64,000 nt of DNA from NCBI RefSeq assembly GCF_024498275.1, contig NZ_CP101809.1, positions 1,157,952-1,221,951 on the forward strand, given 5' to 3'. The stretch is from Mycoplasmoides fastidiosum (GTDB taxonomy: Bacteria; Bacillota_I; Bacilli_A; Mycoplasmatales; Mycoplasmoidaceae). Of the stretch, positions 37,551-48,317 are shown in pieces. The stretch's first letter is position 1. Every line of letters starts with the position of its first letter. Position numbers and translations under genes: made by a program. The notes under the pieces are model-generated. The model was not told the origin of the DNA. It was given only the letters and a program-made list of their open reading frames with translations, and did not search any database.

Positions 37551-38342
37551 TTGGCGAATTTTGACTTCCATTTTAAAAATAATCAAAAACCAGAAAATCC
37601 CATTTTGTTTATTCATGGATTTTGATCAAGTTATAAAGCAGCCTTTGGACTGTTAAATTTGATCACTGATAATGATTTTTATGGCTTAAATTTACCCGGT
37701 CATGGTTCGCCAATTCGGACTCGTCCGTTAGATTTTGAACAGCTTATTGAAGCAACTATTGAATTTATTCAATTCCAAAACTTAAAAAATATTAGTATAA
37801 TTGCTCACTCTATGGGTGGGGGTGTTGCTGCTGTTGTTAGTTCTCGTGTACCTAATTTAATTAAAAATGTCACTTTAATCTCTCCACTTGTTCCTGCTGA
37901 AAAATTAAAAAATCGTGATTGAGAGGAATATTTTTTTGCTGATACCTTTGAAAAATACCGTTTCTTATACGAGTCTTTATATGCAAAAGGTAAAGAATCA
38001 ACTAGCAATCCTGCTTTTTTAAGAGGTTTACAAAGACGGTTTGAGATTGAAGGACGTCATAATTCTCATATGCTTGATCTTTATCACTCTTTAAAAAGTG
38101 ATGCAACTTTTGCCGAAATTTTAGTAGGATATCAAAAAAATTCTCTGCCTTTTTTTGTTATTACTGGAGAAAAAGATCCTATTTGTCCGTCTGATATTTT
38201 GCGTGAATTTTTTAATACTTATGTTAAAGATTTACAATTTGTAGAACTAAACAACATTGCTCATGTGGCCATGATTGAAGATCCAGAAACTGTTTACCAA
38301 CTTTTCATGAAATTTAATAATTCAAACATAAATTATGAATAA
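37551..38342 (+). CDS. Alpha/beta hydrolase (esterase/lipase-like)
   Basis: 263 residues from TTG at 37551, five bases after the rpoD stop. FIHGFW (oxyanion HG), IAHSMGGG (nucleophile Ser in an AxSxG variant), GEKDPICP (acid Asp) and IAHVAMIEDPE (catalytic His) give a full triad. No signal peptide, so cytosolic. Substrate unknown; mycoplasmas commonly carry several such small hydrolases. The end overlaps def by 8 bases. Confidence 0.85.
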
Positions 38343-38940
38343 TCACAAAAAGCTCATTCCTAATAACAATTGGTTAGCGATTGATCCCGCCGATGTTTTA
38401 CGGGTAAAGTGTAATCCCGTTACATTACCTCTATCCAATGAACACTTAGAATTAATTGCTAAAATGCAAGCTTTCATCGATTCTACTTTTGATGACACTG
38501 CAGATCAATTGGGTATTAAAAAGGGAATTGCAATTGCTGCTCCTCAATTAGGTGTTCCAGTACGAATAATGTACATTCATTTTCGGGAATATTTACCTGA
38601 TCCCCTAAATGAAGCAAATGAACCGATTGAAATTGAACATAAATATTTATTAGCTAATCCAGTTATTGTTTCTGAATCACTTCAAGATTCATATTTATCG
38701 ACTGGTGAAGGTTGTTTAAGCGTAGAAACCAAATATGAAGGTTATGTTTATCGAAAGAAAAAAATTATTGTCAAAGCTTTTAATTTATTTACCAATCAAG
38801 ATGAACAGTATGCAATGGATAATTTCTTAAGCATTTGTTTTCAACACGAATTTGATCATTTAAATGGTGTTCTTTATTATGATCGCATTTCCAAAACCGA
38901 ACCGTTTAAAGTAAAAGAAGGAGCATTTAGAATCGAATAA
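38335..38940 (+). CDS. def: Peptide deformylase
   Basis: 201 residues. It removes the formyl group from nascent N-terminal Met, using Fe/Zn. The three motifs are intact: GIAIAAPQLG, EGCLSV (metal Cys) and QHEFDHLNG (two metal His and catalytic Glu). Starts inside the hydrolase end. Confidence 0.97.
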   Translation: MNNHKKLIPNNNWLAIDPADVLRVKCNPVTLPLSNEHLELIAKMQAFIDSTFDDTADQLGIKKGIAIAAPQLGVPVRIMYIHFREYLPDPLNEANEPIEIEHKYLLANPVIVSESLQDSYLSTGEGCLSVETKYEGYVYRKKKIIVKAFNLFTNQDEQYAMDNFLSICFQHEFDHLNGVLYYDRISKTEPFKVKEGAFRIE

Positions 38941-38945
38941 AAATT

Positions 38946-41198
38946 ATGAATAAAAAAGAATTTGAATCAAATCACTTAAAATCTAAAAACAAAAAAACCA
39001 CTAACGAAAATTTCAATAATGAAGTTAATAAATCTAATGACATTTCATTAACTTCTAATCATGAGAAAAAACCAAATTTTCATAATCATAATTCCCGAAA
39101 AAAAAGTTTTAAAACTCCTCAAATAAATTCAAAGCATCCAAATAATCCCAACAAAAAAAATTTATTTAAACCAGAAGAAAAAAAAGAAGTTTCTAGTCAA
39201 CCTAAACTTGGAACTTCTAAAAGATTTGTTCAAGTTTTAAAACCCCAATTAAAAGCTAAAAGCCCAAATTTATTTACCAAAAATGCTGATCATAACCAAA
39301 CTTTTGAACGGGATTTTTTAGGAAAAAATAATTTAGTTGAAACTTCTCGAATTCCTCGGATGAAAGTGGGCGGATTAGAATATTTAAATAATCAACGATC
39401 AGAGAGACAAAAACACATTTTTAAAGAACCAAATAAAATTCCAACTAAAATTTTTGCTTTAGGTGGGATTGAAGAAATTGGCAAAAATATGTATTGTATT
39501 GAGCATGATGATGAAATCATCATTGTTGATTGCGGCATTAAATTTGCAAACAAAAAAGAATTACCAGGAATTTCTGGAATTATTCCCTCTTTTTCATATT
39601 TAAAAGAAAATGAAGCCAAAGTTAAAGCTTTAGTCATTACCCATGGTCACGAAGATCACATTGGTGGTGTACCCTATTTACTGAAAAAAATTAATATTCC
39701 TGTTGTATATGCTCCAGTTATTGCTTTGGAATTAATTAAACGTAAAGTATCTGAACACAAAAAAGCCGTTTTAAATAAAGCAGAAGTTTTTTCTGATCTA
39801 TCTGTTTTTCAAACCAAACACTTTACAATTGATTTTTACCGCGTAAACCATTCCATTCCTGATTCATTTGGTGTAGCAATAACAACTCCTAATGGCAACA
39901 TTGCTTCGTCTGGGGACTTTCGGTTTGATTTTGGGAACAACGCTGATAAAACTGATATTTCTAAAATCTCTAAAATTGCTTTGCGGAACATTGATGTTTT
40001 ATTGTGTGAATCAACCAATGCCGAAAATGAAGGATTTAATGAGAGTGAGGACAATGTTTTATTAGAACTAAATAATTTAATTAGCTCTTGTTCAGGGAGA
40101 ATCATTATTACTTCGTTTGCTTCTAATTTAGGTCGAGTTGAAGAAATTATTCGGATTGCAATTAAACGAAATCGTAAATTAGTTATTGTGGGTCGTTCAA
40201 TGGTTGGTAATGTAACTGTTTCACGAAAAATTGGTTATCTAAGATTTGATGATAAATTCATGATTCAAGCTCGTGATATTGATCAGTATCCCGATAAAGA
40301 AATCATGATTATTTGTACCGGATCTCAAGGTGAAGATACTGCTGCTTTAAACACAATTGCTAAAGGACGTCATGCTTGAATTAGTTTAAAACCAACCGAT
40401 ACAGTTATTTTATCTTCAAATGCTATTCCTGGTAATTTTGTTAGTGTTGATGAATTAATGAATCGTTTAAGCAAATCTGGTTGTCGTCTGTACTATAATT
40501 CAGCAAATTTAAAAATTCATTCTTCTGGTCATGGGGCAAAAATGGAACAACAACTATTAATTAGTCTAATGAATCCTAAATATCTTGTGCCCATCCATGG
40601 TGAATATAAAATGCTGCGGGCTTTACAAAAAAGCGCATCTGAATTAGGCATTCCTAAAGAAAATGTGTTCATTATCAGTAATGGCCAAGTTTTATATTTA
40701 CTAAACGGAGTTGTATCTCATTCCAACAATGAAGCTGTTGATGCTTCTGAAGTTTATATTGATGGTAATGATGCTACTTTAGAAGGTAATAAAATTATTA
40801 AAGATCGTTTTGAATTAAGTGAAAATGGTGTAATTTATTGTCAAGTTTATGTTGACTTGAAAAAACGAAAAGTTTTATCCATTTCTCCTCTAGCGACTGC
40901 AGGATCATTTTATGCTTTTGATTCAATGGATTTATTTAAGCGTATTGTTTATCATATTCATACCGATTTAAAAACTTACTTTGATGATCCGACCAAAAAA
41001 GTGCAATTAAAAGATTTAAAAAGAATAGTAGAATCCAAAGTATCTGCTTTAATCTGACGAGCTAAAAATAAAAAAACCGTTATCGCTATTAACATTGAAA
41101 CTATTGATGAAGATAAATTATTTGATAAACCAATTCAGTTAAAAAAAGCACAAACCAAAAACTTGTCTTCTGAGACTCCTCCCGAACAAATTCAATAA
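38946..41198 (+). CDS. rnj: Ribonuclease J with basic N-terminal extension
   Basis: 750 residues, longer than the ~560 usual for RNase J. The first ~165 residues are Asn/Lys/Ser-rich and probably disordered; the metallo-beta-lactamase core begins at IFALGGIEEIGKNMYCIE. ITHGHEDHIGG carries the metal-binding HxHxDH; VNHSIPDSFG and SSGDFRFDF follow, then the beta-CASP domain and LKIHSSGHG, PIHGEYKML. It takes part in mRNA decay and rRNA maturation. Whether J1 or J2 type cannot be said. Confidence 0.92.
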
Positions 41199-41228
41199 AA
41201 AAACCAAACAAAATTGTTTGGTTTTTTT
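41197..41228. terminator. Bidirectional terminator
   Basis: 14-bp stem AAAAAAACCAAACA/TGTTTGGTTTTTTT with an AAAT loop between the convergent RNase J and cmk genes. Confidence 0.9.
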
Positions 41229-41246
41229 ATTGAGTAGTTTGATTTT

Positions 41247-41936
41247 TTAATTATTTGGATAAGAAGTTTTTAGTTTTTCAAGAAAAATGCCAACTATTTT
41301 TAACACAACTTCTTCTAGATCTAAATTATCAGTTAATATTTCAATCGCATCTTCAGCCTTTAATAAAGGGGCTAATTCGCGGTTACGATCTTTTTCATCA
41401 CGCATTGAAATTTCGTATTTAATTTCGTCTAATGATTGGTTGTTAAGTTTCCCCATTCTCTTTAATTCACTAAATCGACGTTGAGCACGCACATCAACAG
41501 AAGCAGTTAAGAAAATTTTTAAAAATGCATTTGGTAAAACAACTGTGCCAATATCTCGGCCTTCCATAACAACCTGTTGGTTATTTGCAATTTGTCGCTC
41601 TAAATCCAAAATAAAATTACGGATGTTCAGATTTTGTGATAATTCTGAGCTTAGTTTTGCAATTTCTGAATTAGATAAAAAATCATTAATCAATTTTTTT
41701 TGATAATAAATTTGATTATCTACTGACGCAAAATTTTGTTGCTTTCTTAATTCTTCTATCATTTGTTCGATCGTGATTTGGGGATTAGCTAATTTTTTTT
41801 GTTGAAAAACATAAGCTAGACCTCTGAATAAAAACCCAGTATTCACATATAAAAAATCTAGGGCATTAGCTACTTTTTGGGCTGTAGCGCTTTTACCTAC
41901 TCCAGATGGTCCATCAATCGCAATTTGAAATTTCAT
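41247..41936 (-). CDS. cmk: Cytidylate kinase
   Basis: 229 residues. Phosphorylates CMP/dCMP. IAIDGPSGVGKSATA (P-loop), YVNTGFLFRG (normally YxDTGAMYR), VMEGRDIGTVV (NMP-binding signature) and RRFSELKRMG with DEKDRNRELAPL (LID region). Normal length. Monocistronic between convergent and divergent neighbours. Confidence 0.96.
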   Translation of the reverse strand: MKFQIAIDGPSGVGKSATAQKVANALDFLYVNTGFLFRGLAYVFQQKKLANPQITIEQMIEELRKQQNFASVDNQIYYQKKLINDFLSNSEIAKLSSELSQNLNIRNFILDLERQIANNQQVVMEGRDIGTVVLPNAFLKIFLTASVDVRAQRRFSELKRMGKLNNQSLDEIKYEISMRDEKDRNRELAPLLKAEDAIEILTDNLDLEEVVLKIVGIFLEKLKTSYPNN

Positions 41937-42076
41937 AGAAGTTTAATTCGAATAATAAATATTTAATATTATACTTAAAACTAAATTGATTATAGAATTA
42001 ATCAAAAATTTATGAGAAATTACAGCGTGACATTGAAATTTTTTTAGTTAATTTGCAATAAAATAATTAAATTTTC

Positions 42077-43254
42077 ATGATTAAAAATCCAATCAATAAT
42101 TCCAATACCCACTTAAATTCACCAACTTTTTTGATAAGAAAAAGATTATTGGAATTGTACTTTGAACCATTTTATTATTTGGATTAATTGTTATTGTAAT
42201 TAAATTTGTGCTTGATATTGACTTTCATAATTTATTACAAACGATTAGTAATTTAGATGATACTAATCGTTTTTTAATCTTGGCGATTGTTTTATCAATC
42301 ATTAATTTTTTTATTGTTTTTCTAGTTCGTATTTTGAATTATTCCATCAAATTAAGAAAAGTTGTTCATGAAAAAATTTCTTATTTTGATTGAATTAAGC
42401 ACAGTTTTGTTGGAGTCTTCATGCAAATGATTACTCCTTTTTCCATCGGTTCTGAACCTTATTTTGTTTGATGACTTTCACGCAAAGGGGTATCGCGCCA
42501 AAAAATTGGCACAATTATTGGTACTAATTTGTTAGCTTGATCAGCAATGCAAACAATTATTACTTGACCATCATTTATTGCCTATTCAGTTGATAATTCA
42601 GCAGCAATTGTAAGTGGGCAAGTTACCTACATTTATTACATTGTGATGTTTGGTTTATTAATCGATATCACCATGTTAGCTCTAATTTTTGGTATTAATT
42701 ATTCCCGACGTATACATGTGGCAATTTCTTCAACAATTCATTTTTTTAGAAAAATTTTGAAAATGAAATATATTACTCGTGAAGAGATTGTTGAAAAATA
42801 TAAAAATAATGCTTCTTATAAAATTGCTTTTCGTAAAGAAATTTTAGAATGAGACACTCTAATTTTGGTTTTTAATAATTTTGTGGCAACAATGTTGTTG
42901 TATGTTATTTTTGTTTTATTCTATTATGGTTTTAATCCCTTTTCAGGTGCTTTAATCCCATGAAACACAATGTTTAACATTATTAACATCGGTACAACTG
43001 CTAATAATTTTGTGCCTATTCCTAATGTAGAAGGAACATTACAATTTACATTAAATGGACTAGTTTCTTTTTCAGAAATTATTAATAATGCCGATTTAAA
43101 TAACCAAATTGCAAATAGCATTTTTGCTTGAAGATTTTTTACCAATTATTTAATTTTTGCTGTAAGTTTAATCTTTATTGTTTTTTTAGGTTCTTATTTC
43201 TTTACCAAAAAAACCATTAAATATCGCAGAAAAAAATTAAATCGTTCGTTCTAA
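42077..43254 (+). CDS. UPF0104/MprF-like integral membrane protein, N-terminal frameshift
   Basis: About 390 residues if joined. The only upstream ATG (42077) is in a different frame from the body of the gene. From the T6 run at 42127-42132 the other frame opens with FFDKKKIIGIVLWTILLFGLIVIVIKF, a perfect first helix; restoring one T would fuse both parts. Without it the first usable start is GTG at 42208, which loses that helix. The body has six or more helices and the motif FVPIPNVEG, recalling the PTPGGxGxxE motif of lysylphosphatidylglycerol-synthase-type membrane domains. It ends 18 bases inside the convergent sigma-like gene. Confidence 0.65.
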
Positions 43255-43869
43255 TTCTTTAAGAGTAGAGTATTTTTTACGCACAATTTTCTTGATATAC
43301 TGAAAGCTAGAACGCACAAAATCTGGAGGTACATTATTTTGTTTGGCAATTTCTTTATGTGAAAAACCTTGTAATTTACCTTCGATAATTTTTAAGTAAA
43401 TTGGGTTTAAATTAACTAACATTTTTTTAATTGTATTAATTTTTTGCACATTAATTAAGTGATTGCTTTCTTCATAAGCTGGAGTAACAAAATTACTTTG
43501 ATCTTTTTCTAAGTGTTTATACTGGCTAGCTGTTTTCCAATGAGTAATTAACTTAAATTCTGCAATTGTATAAAACCGAATTAATTCAAAAAAATAATTT
43601 CTAAAAGAATTAATGCTTGTATTTTCTTGTCAGCGAAATTGCTTTAACGCATATGCAAATGCTAAATACACATAACTTAAAACTTCGCGATGATTATAAG
43701 CATTAATAAACGCATCATATCGATTAGTATTGATATGATGCAACGCATAATATGAACCCAAAATAAAAAGCTTTTTTAATTCTTTCTTACAAAGACCAAT
43801 TTGTTTTTCTTCAATCATGTTGGATAACATCTCATCATGATTCATTTCATAGTTTTTCATGTAATTCAT
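43237..43869 (-). CDS. Sigma-70-family-like protein (possible MG428-type alternative sigma factor)
   Basis: 210 residues; ATG at 43869 has AGAGGA seven bases upstream. The C-terminus has a helix-turn-helix typical of sigma region 4: LKIIEGKLQGFSHKEIAKQNNV, followed by SSFQYIKKIVRKK. The N-terminal half is helical and could be region 2 (YNHREVLSYVYLAFAYALKQFRW). In M. genitalium MG428 is an alternative sigma factor that switches on recombination genes; size and layout fit, but homology was not tested. Its 3' end overlaps the convergent membrane-protein gene by 18 bases. Confidence 0.6.
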
Positions 43870-43938
43870 TATTAGTTCCTCTGCTTCAAATTCATTTTTC
43901 TAGTTCTAATCTTAAATTCGTTTTTCGCGTATTTTGTA

Positions 43939-44007
43939 ATTAAAAAAGACCATTTTTTAGAAATTAACCAAAAAGTGGTAATTTTTTTCAAAATGGTCTT
44001 TTTTAAT
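43939..44007. terminator. Long nested hairpin between divergent genes
   Basis: An outer perfect 18-bp stem (43939-43956 with 43990-44007, core AAAAAAGACCATTTT) encloses a second imperfect stem AAATTAACCA/TGGTAATTT. Terminator-like on both strands, yet it lies upstream of two divergent genes. The 43870-44266 gap holds this, the next hairpin, and no protein gene. Confidence 0.6.
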
Positions 44008-44089
44008 GTAAGAAATATTAATTTACTTAGTAAATATCCCGATAAATACTGATTATTTTGGGATCTTTTAGTTCTTAATAACAAATAAA

Positions 44090-44121
44090 AAATGCTGATT
44101 TTTGGATAAAAATCAGCATTT
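44090..44121 (-). terminator. Terminator-like hairpin with T run on minus strand
   Basis: 14-bp perfect stem AAATGCTGATTTTT/AAAAATCAGCATTT, loop GGAT, followed on the minus strand by TTTTTATTT. No minus-strand gene ends here. Confidence 0.6.
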
Positions 44122-44141
44122 AATAAAATTCAATATAAGTT

Positions 44142-44147
44142 TATAAT
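44142..44147 (+). promoter_or_regulatory. -10 box of BMP-type lipoprotein gene
   Basis: TATAAT about 120 bases before the ATG at 44267. Confidence 0.4.
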
Positions 44148-44266
44148 TTAATAAAGTTAAATCTTATGATTTTAACTGAAGTTTTTTATTCATTTTTACT
44201 CGACAGACTTATTCTAACGTGAGAAAAATGATCTGATAACGTCATAAAAATTAAAATAACATACGA

Positions 44267-45739
44267 ATGAAAAAATATTTTTTGAAGAGAAAAATTGTAC
44301 CAACTTTAATGGTCCTTACTACTTCTTCTGCTTTATTTTTAGCAGCTTGCGGAACTACAAGACCAAAAAATCCTGTCACTCTGAATGATAGTCTTCGAAC
44401 TACTGATTTAACAAGAGAGAGTCGAATTGGTGTTTTTAGTGCTAGGGGTGAATATGACGATAATTCTGTTACCCAATCTACACTAACCGGTGTATTGCAC
44501 TTAAGTGAACAGATGAAAAATATTACTCCATCAGTTCGTGAACCTTACTTTGTTAAGCTAAATGATCCTAAATATAAAACTCCATCAGAAGGTTATGCTG
44601 ATGCTCTACAACGTAATGTCAATTTATGGTTCTTAGTTGGCCGTGAGCAATTTGAAGGTGTTAAGGAGTTCTACGAAGCCAATAAAATTCAAATGGATCG
44701 AAGAAGAACTGTTTTTGTCGCAGTTGATTTCCAACTTCCTGAAGATTTTGCTAAAGGTAATTCCATTTCTTATAATTTTGATGTTGTAGACAGTGCATAC
44801 GTTGTTGGTTATGCTACTGCTAAATATATTGCTACTTCTTTTAATAATCGTGAAGAACGAGGCATTAGTACTTTTGGTTCAGCAAGTGTCCCAAGTGTAA
44901 CCCAGTATAACCGTGGTTTTTTAGATGGTGTTTTGGCTTATAATTTTTTAGCCGATTATAAAAACCGTGTACAAATTACCACCGACCAAATTAATTTATC
45001 TTCATCAGATATCAACAGTAAAAGATTAACCGATACTGTTGAACAAGTGTTAAATAAAACAACTCGAGCTACTTTGCCTGTAGCTGGTAATCCTGGGATT
45101 GAATCAACCATTCGTTACTATCGCAAAAATGCTGATTTTGCTTACGTTGTGGGAATTGATGTTGACCAATCATTGGTTTATCCAACTCAGTCGTATCGTT
45201 TCATTAGTTCTATTACTAAGAACTATGCTCAAGCAGCATATGATATCGCTGCTGATTTATATTCTCAGACCACTACAACCATTAAGGGGTTTGAATATGG
45301 TAACAAAAGTTTAACTATCACTTTACCTAAAGAAAAATATTCTGGTTACACTAGTTCAACCGTAAGTAATGCTGATGTTGTAGAACAATACTTTAAAGAG
45401 GGTCAAGAAATTTTAGATGGTTTAAGCGAATTTGATCGCGGTACTGTTCTTGGTTTTACTACTCCTTTTAATCGGAATCCCGAAGCAGCATTAAATCGTA
45501 AAATTAGTTTTATCAACAGAAACTTTAATGACCCTGATGCAATTCAAAGAAGTAGTCATAAACTTTATGTTATTGGTTTAAGAGAATGGCAGCAAGAAGC
45601 TGATAATAAAGAAAAAATGGCAAATGAAGCTGCAGCTGGAACAACTGCTGCTCCAAACAATCAAAATCAAGTGCTTAATGCTCCTGCAACAACTCCAACC
45701 ACACCTGCTCCAACAACTAGTAGCCAACAAGCAAATTAA
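44267..45739 (+). CDS. BMP/PnrA-family lipoprotein (nucleoside-binding type)
   Basis: 490 residues with no TGA codon. Lipobox LFLAAC (Cys about residue 28). The basic-membrane-protein fold is suggested by RIGVFSARGEYDDNSVTQS, FDVVDSAYVVGYATAKY (the family's AGYLAG position), GGxxxPSVTQYNRGFLDGV and FAYVVGIDVDQS. BMP proteins bind purine nucleosides for ABC import in spirochaetes and mycoplasmas (P48/Med type). The C-terminal 40 residues are Ala/Pro/Thr/Gln-rich. No transporter genes adjoin it here, and no ribosome-binding site is visible at the start. Confidence 0.78.
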   Translation: MKKYFLKRKIVPTLMVLTTSSALFLAACGTTRPKNPVTLNDSLRTTDLTRESRIGVFSARGEYDDNSVTQSTLTGVLHLSEQMKNITPSVREPYFVKLNDPKYKTPSEGYADALQRNVNLWFLVGREQFEGVKEFYEANKIQMDRRRTVFVAVDFQLPEDFAKGNSISYNFDVVDSAYVVGYATAKYIATSFNNREERGISTFGSASVPSVTQYNRGFLDGVLAYNFLADYKNRVQITTDQINLSSSDINSKRLTDTVEQVLNKTTRATLPVAGNPGIESTIRYYRKNADFAYVVGIDVDQSLVYPTQSYRFISSITKNYAQAAYDIAADLYSQTTTTIKGFEYGNKSLTITLPKEKYSGYTSSTVSNADVVEQYFKEGQEILDGLSEFDRGTVLGFTTPFNRNPEAALNRKISFINRNFNDPDAIQRSSHKLYVIGLREWQQEADNKEKMANEAAAGTTAAPNNQNQVLNAPATTPTTPAPTTSSQQAN

Positions 45740-45764
45740 ATTGTAATTTTTACTTAAAATAATT

Positions 45765-45801
45765 AAAATTTGTTCTTAATTTTTTAAGGGCAAATTTTTT
45801 T
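45765..45801 (+). terminator. Terminator of BMP-type lipoprotein gene
   Basis: Imperfect AAAATTTGTTCTTA/TAAGGGCAAATTTT stem (two mismatches) followed by T's. Confidence 0.6.
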
Positions 45802-45872
45802 ATTGTTAGTTAGAATTACTCTAAAAAATTTAACAAGAATAACTCAAATTTTATTTTGATAAAATTCAAACT

Positions 45873-46832
45873 ATGATTTTAAAAATTATTCACTTTAACA
45901 ATTCCGAAAAAAACAAAATTCGTTTAGATAAATATTTAACTGATCAACTCGGATGAACAAAAACTAAAGTGCAAAATTGAATTAAAAATAATCAAATAAT
46001 TGTTAATGATAAAATAATTTCGAAACCTGGATTTATTTTAGATCAACTAGAATATCGCATTCAAATTAATCAATCAGAAACAATCCCAATTATTGAAACA
46101 AACCAGAGAGAGATTAGTAATCAACCAATTTTTTCCCAGATTAAAATTGTTTATGAGGATGATGCCATCATAATTATTGATAAGCCATCTGGATTACTCT
46201 CTCATCCTACAAGCAAAAATGAGAACGATACTTTAACTGATTTTTTAGCTTTTTATTTTAGCCAAAATCCACAAGCAGTTGATCTGTTACGTAATGGTTT
46301 GGTTCATCGACTTGATAAAGAAACTTCAGGTTTAATGATTGTGGCTAAAACAGAAACAGCTTTAAAACAAATCTTGTTAGATTTTGAAAAAAAAGTTGTA
46401 ATTAAAAAGTATTGTGCTATTGTTCAAGGGAAGTTGCCTCATAAGCATTTAAAAATTAACTTACCAATTGGACGATCCAATGATGGGACTTTAAAAATGC
46501 GTGTGAATGCTCAAAAAGATTTAAAAGATGCGATTACAGAAGTAAATGAACTCGAGCAATTACATAATCATACTTTAGTAGAATGTAATTTATTAACTGG
46601 ACGAACCCATCAAATTCGAGTTCATCTAGCTCACATTAATAATCCGGTTTTAAATGATTATCTTTATGGTCATAAAATTCCTGGCGATTTATTTGGACAA
46701 TATTTGCATGCCAGTTACTTAGAGTTTGATCATCCGGTTACTAAAAAAAGAATTAGTTTTAAAAGTCAGTGACCTCAAGAATTTGATACCAAATATCACC
46801 AATTGCGATTTAAGGATTTAAAAAATGAATAA
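45873..46832 (+). CDS. rluD: Pseudouridine synthase, RluD family
   Basis: 319 residues. An S4 RNA-binding domain (KIRLDKYLTDQLGWTKTKV) precedes the catalytic domain with IIDKPSGLLSHP, VHRLDKETSGLMI (the HRLDxxTSG signature with catalytic Asp) and LLTGRTHQIRVHLAH. It converts specific 23S rRNA uridines to pseudouridine. The stop overlaps the tsaB start by 8 bases. Confidence 0.92.
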
Positions 46833-47472
46833 TAAAAAGAATGAATACGCTTTATATTTAGGCCCATTAAAAAACGATGTTATTTTAGCTTTAGTAACAA
46901 TAACACCAAAATCAATTTCACTTAAATCACAAAAATTCCCTCAAAACCAAATTAGCGAATCACTATTGAATAACGTTCGCCAATTTTTGACTCAAAACAA
47001 TTTAAGTAAAAATGACATTAATGCAATTTATGTTAACAACGGTCCATCTCGTTTTAATAGTGATCGATTAATTACTTTAACCGCTAAAACTTTAGCTTGT
47101 TTTGGTCGAGTTCCTCTTTATGCAATGGGTAATTTGGAATTACATTTATTAGCCGCTAATGCTCGAGCAATTACAATTGATGTTGATCAGGATAATGCTT
47201 TTTTAGCATATAAAGAAAATGGTCAAGTTAAACAATTTTATTTAGCAAAAGATAAAATCAGCCGATTGTTGGAAACTAGTCGTATTAATCCTATTAAAAT
47301 TCCTTGAATGACCATTGAAGAACATCAGGATATCTTATTAAGAACCATTCAGTCATTCAAATTAATCGAAGATCCAGCCACTTTAGGTGCTAATTATGTA
47401 AAACCACCACTTAAAAATGATCCTAAAATGCACATTGATTCATCAAAGGTAGATAGTTTAAAAAATGAATAG
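46825..47472 (+). CDS. tsaB: TsaB-like protein (tRNA t6A biosynthesis)
   Basis: 215 residues. Homology is suggested by YVNNGPSRFNSDRLITLTAKTLA, which aligns with GPGSFTGLRIGxATAKGLA of TsaB, and by the C-terminal LGANYVKPP resembling PxYxR. TsaB scaffolds TsaD in making threonylcarbamoyl-adenosine-37 on ANN-decoding tRNAs. The Gly-rich loop is degenerate (SFTG to RFNS), as seen in many fast-evolving mollicute versions. Overlaps both neighbours by 8 bases, so one translation unit. Confidence 0.7.
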
Positions 47473-48274
47473 TCAGAAAACTTTAGTAGTTTGTGATATT
47501 GATGGCACCATTTTAAATAACAATCACAAACTAACTCAAACTACAATTGATGGTTTGACTAAACTGAGATCCCAGTACTCTAACTTAATCTTATGTTTAG
47601 TAACCGGAAGAAACTGGGAAGAAACTCAAGAAATTTATCAGCAACTTAATTTAGACACTGTTGCTGTTTGTTGTAATTCTTGTCAAATTGTCAAACCAAA
47701 TGATCCAACTTTTAGTCCTCGTTATTTTACGTTTGATAAGAGTTTTCTTCAATCAATTTTTAATGATCAAGTTTTTGTTGATCAAATGGAATGAACAGTT
47801 GTAACAACGGTAGAAAAAACTTATAATTTGCACTCCTCTCAAGAGATTAATGATTTTTTAATAAATTACTATAACTCTTGTCATCATGAAGTTGCATACA
47901 TTCGAACTAAATTTAAAAATCGTAGTTTAGTTAATTATTTGTTTTCTCACATCAAAAACATTGCAACCACTTTATTAATTCAGTGTTGGGAGTATGAGAA
48001 TAGTGATGTTTTCTTTATGGAAATTGGTGTCCCTTATGCAACTAAAAAATTAGGGGTTGAATTTTTATCAAGTTATTACAATGTTGATTACCAAAATATC
48101 TATATTTTTGGTGACAACATTAATGACTTAACCATGTTGAAAATGCCTTGTAATACTTATGCATTATCGAATGGTGTTACTCAAGCTAAAATTTATGCTA
48201 AAAAAATTACTGATAAATCTAATTCTGAAGATGGAGTAATTCACGAATTATTCAAGGTTTTTCCAGTTAAATAA
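47465..48274 (+). CDS. Cof-type HAD-IIB sugar-phosphate phosphatase
   Basis: 269 residues. VVCDIDGTIL is motif I (two Asp), LVTGRN motif II (Thr), ATKKLGVEFL motif III (Lys), and IFGDNINDLTML motif IV (metal Asp/Asp). Typical length for Cof-like phosphatases, which dephosphorylate sugar phosphates or flavin/PLP precursors; substrate not predictable. Its stop codon lies inside the terminator stem. Confidence 0.88.
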
Positions 48275-48317
48275 GATAAAAAAACCGACTGAATTAACAG
48301 TCGGTTTTTTTATCTTA
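48272..48317. terminator. Bidirectional terminator containing both stop codons
   Basis: Perfect 20-bp stem (48272-48291 with 48298-48317) with loop AATTAA. The left arm begins with the HAD gene's TAA; the right arm contains the tatD TAA on the other strand. Confidence 0.93.

Noticed and set aside
43872..44084. 70-residue minus-strand open frame upstream of the sigma-like gene
   Set aside because: It is mostly the complement of the hairpins and has no start context or family resemblance.
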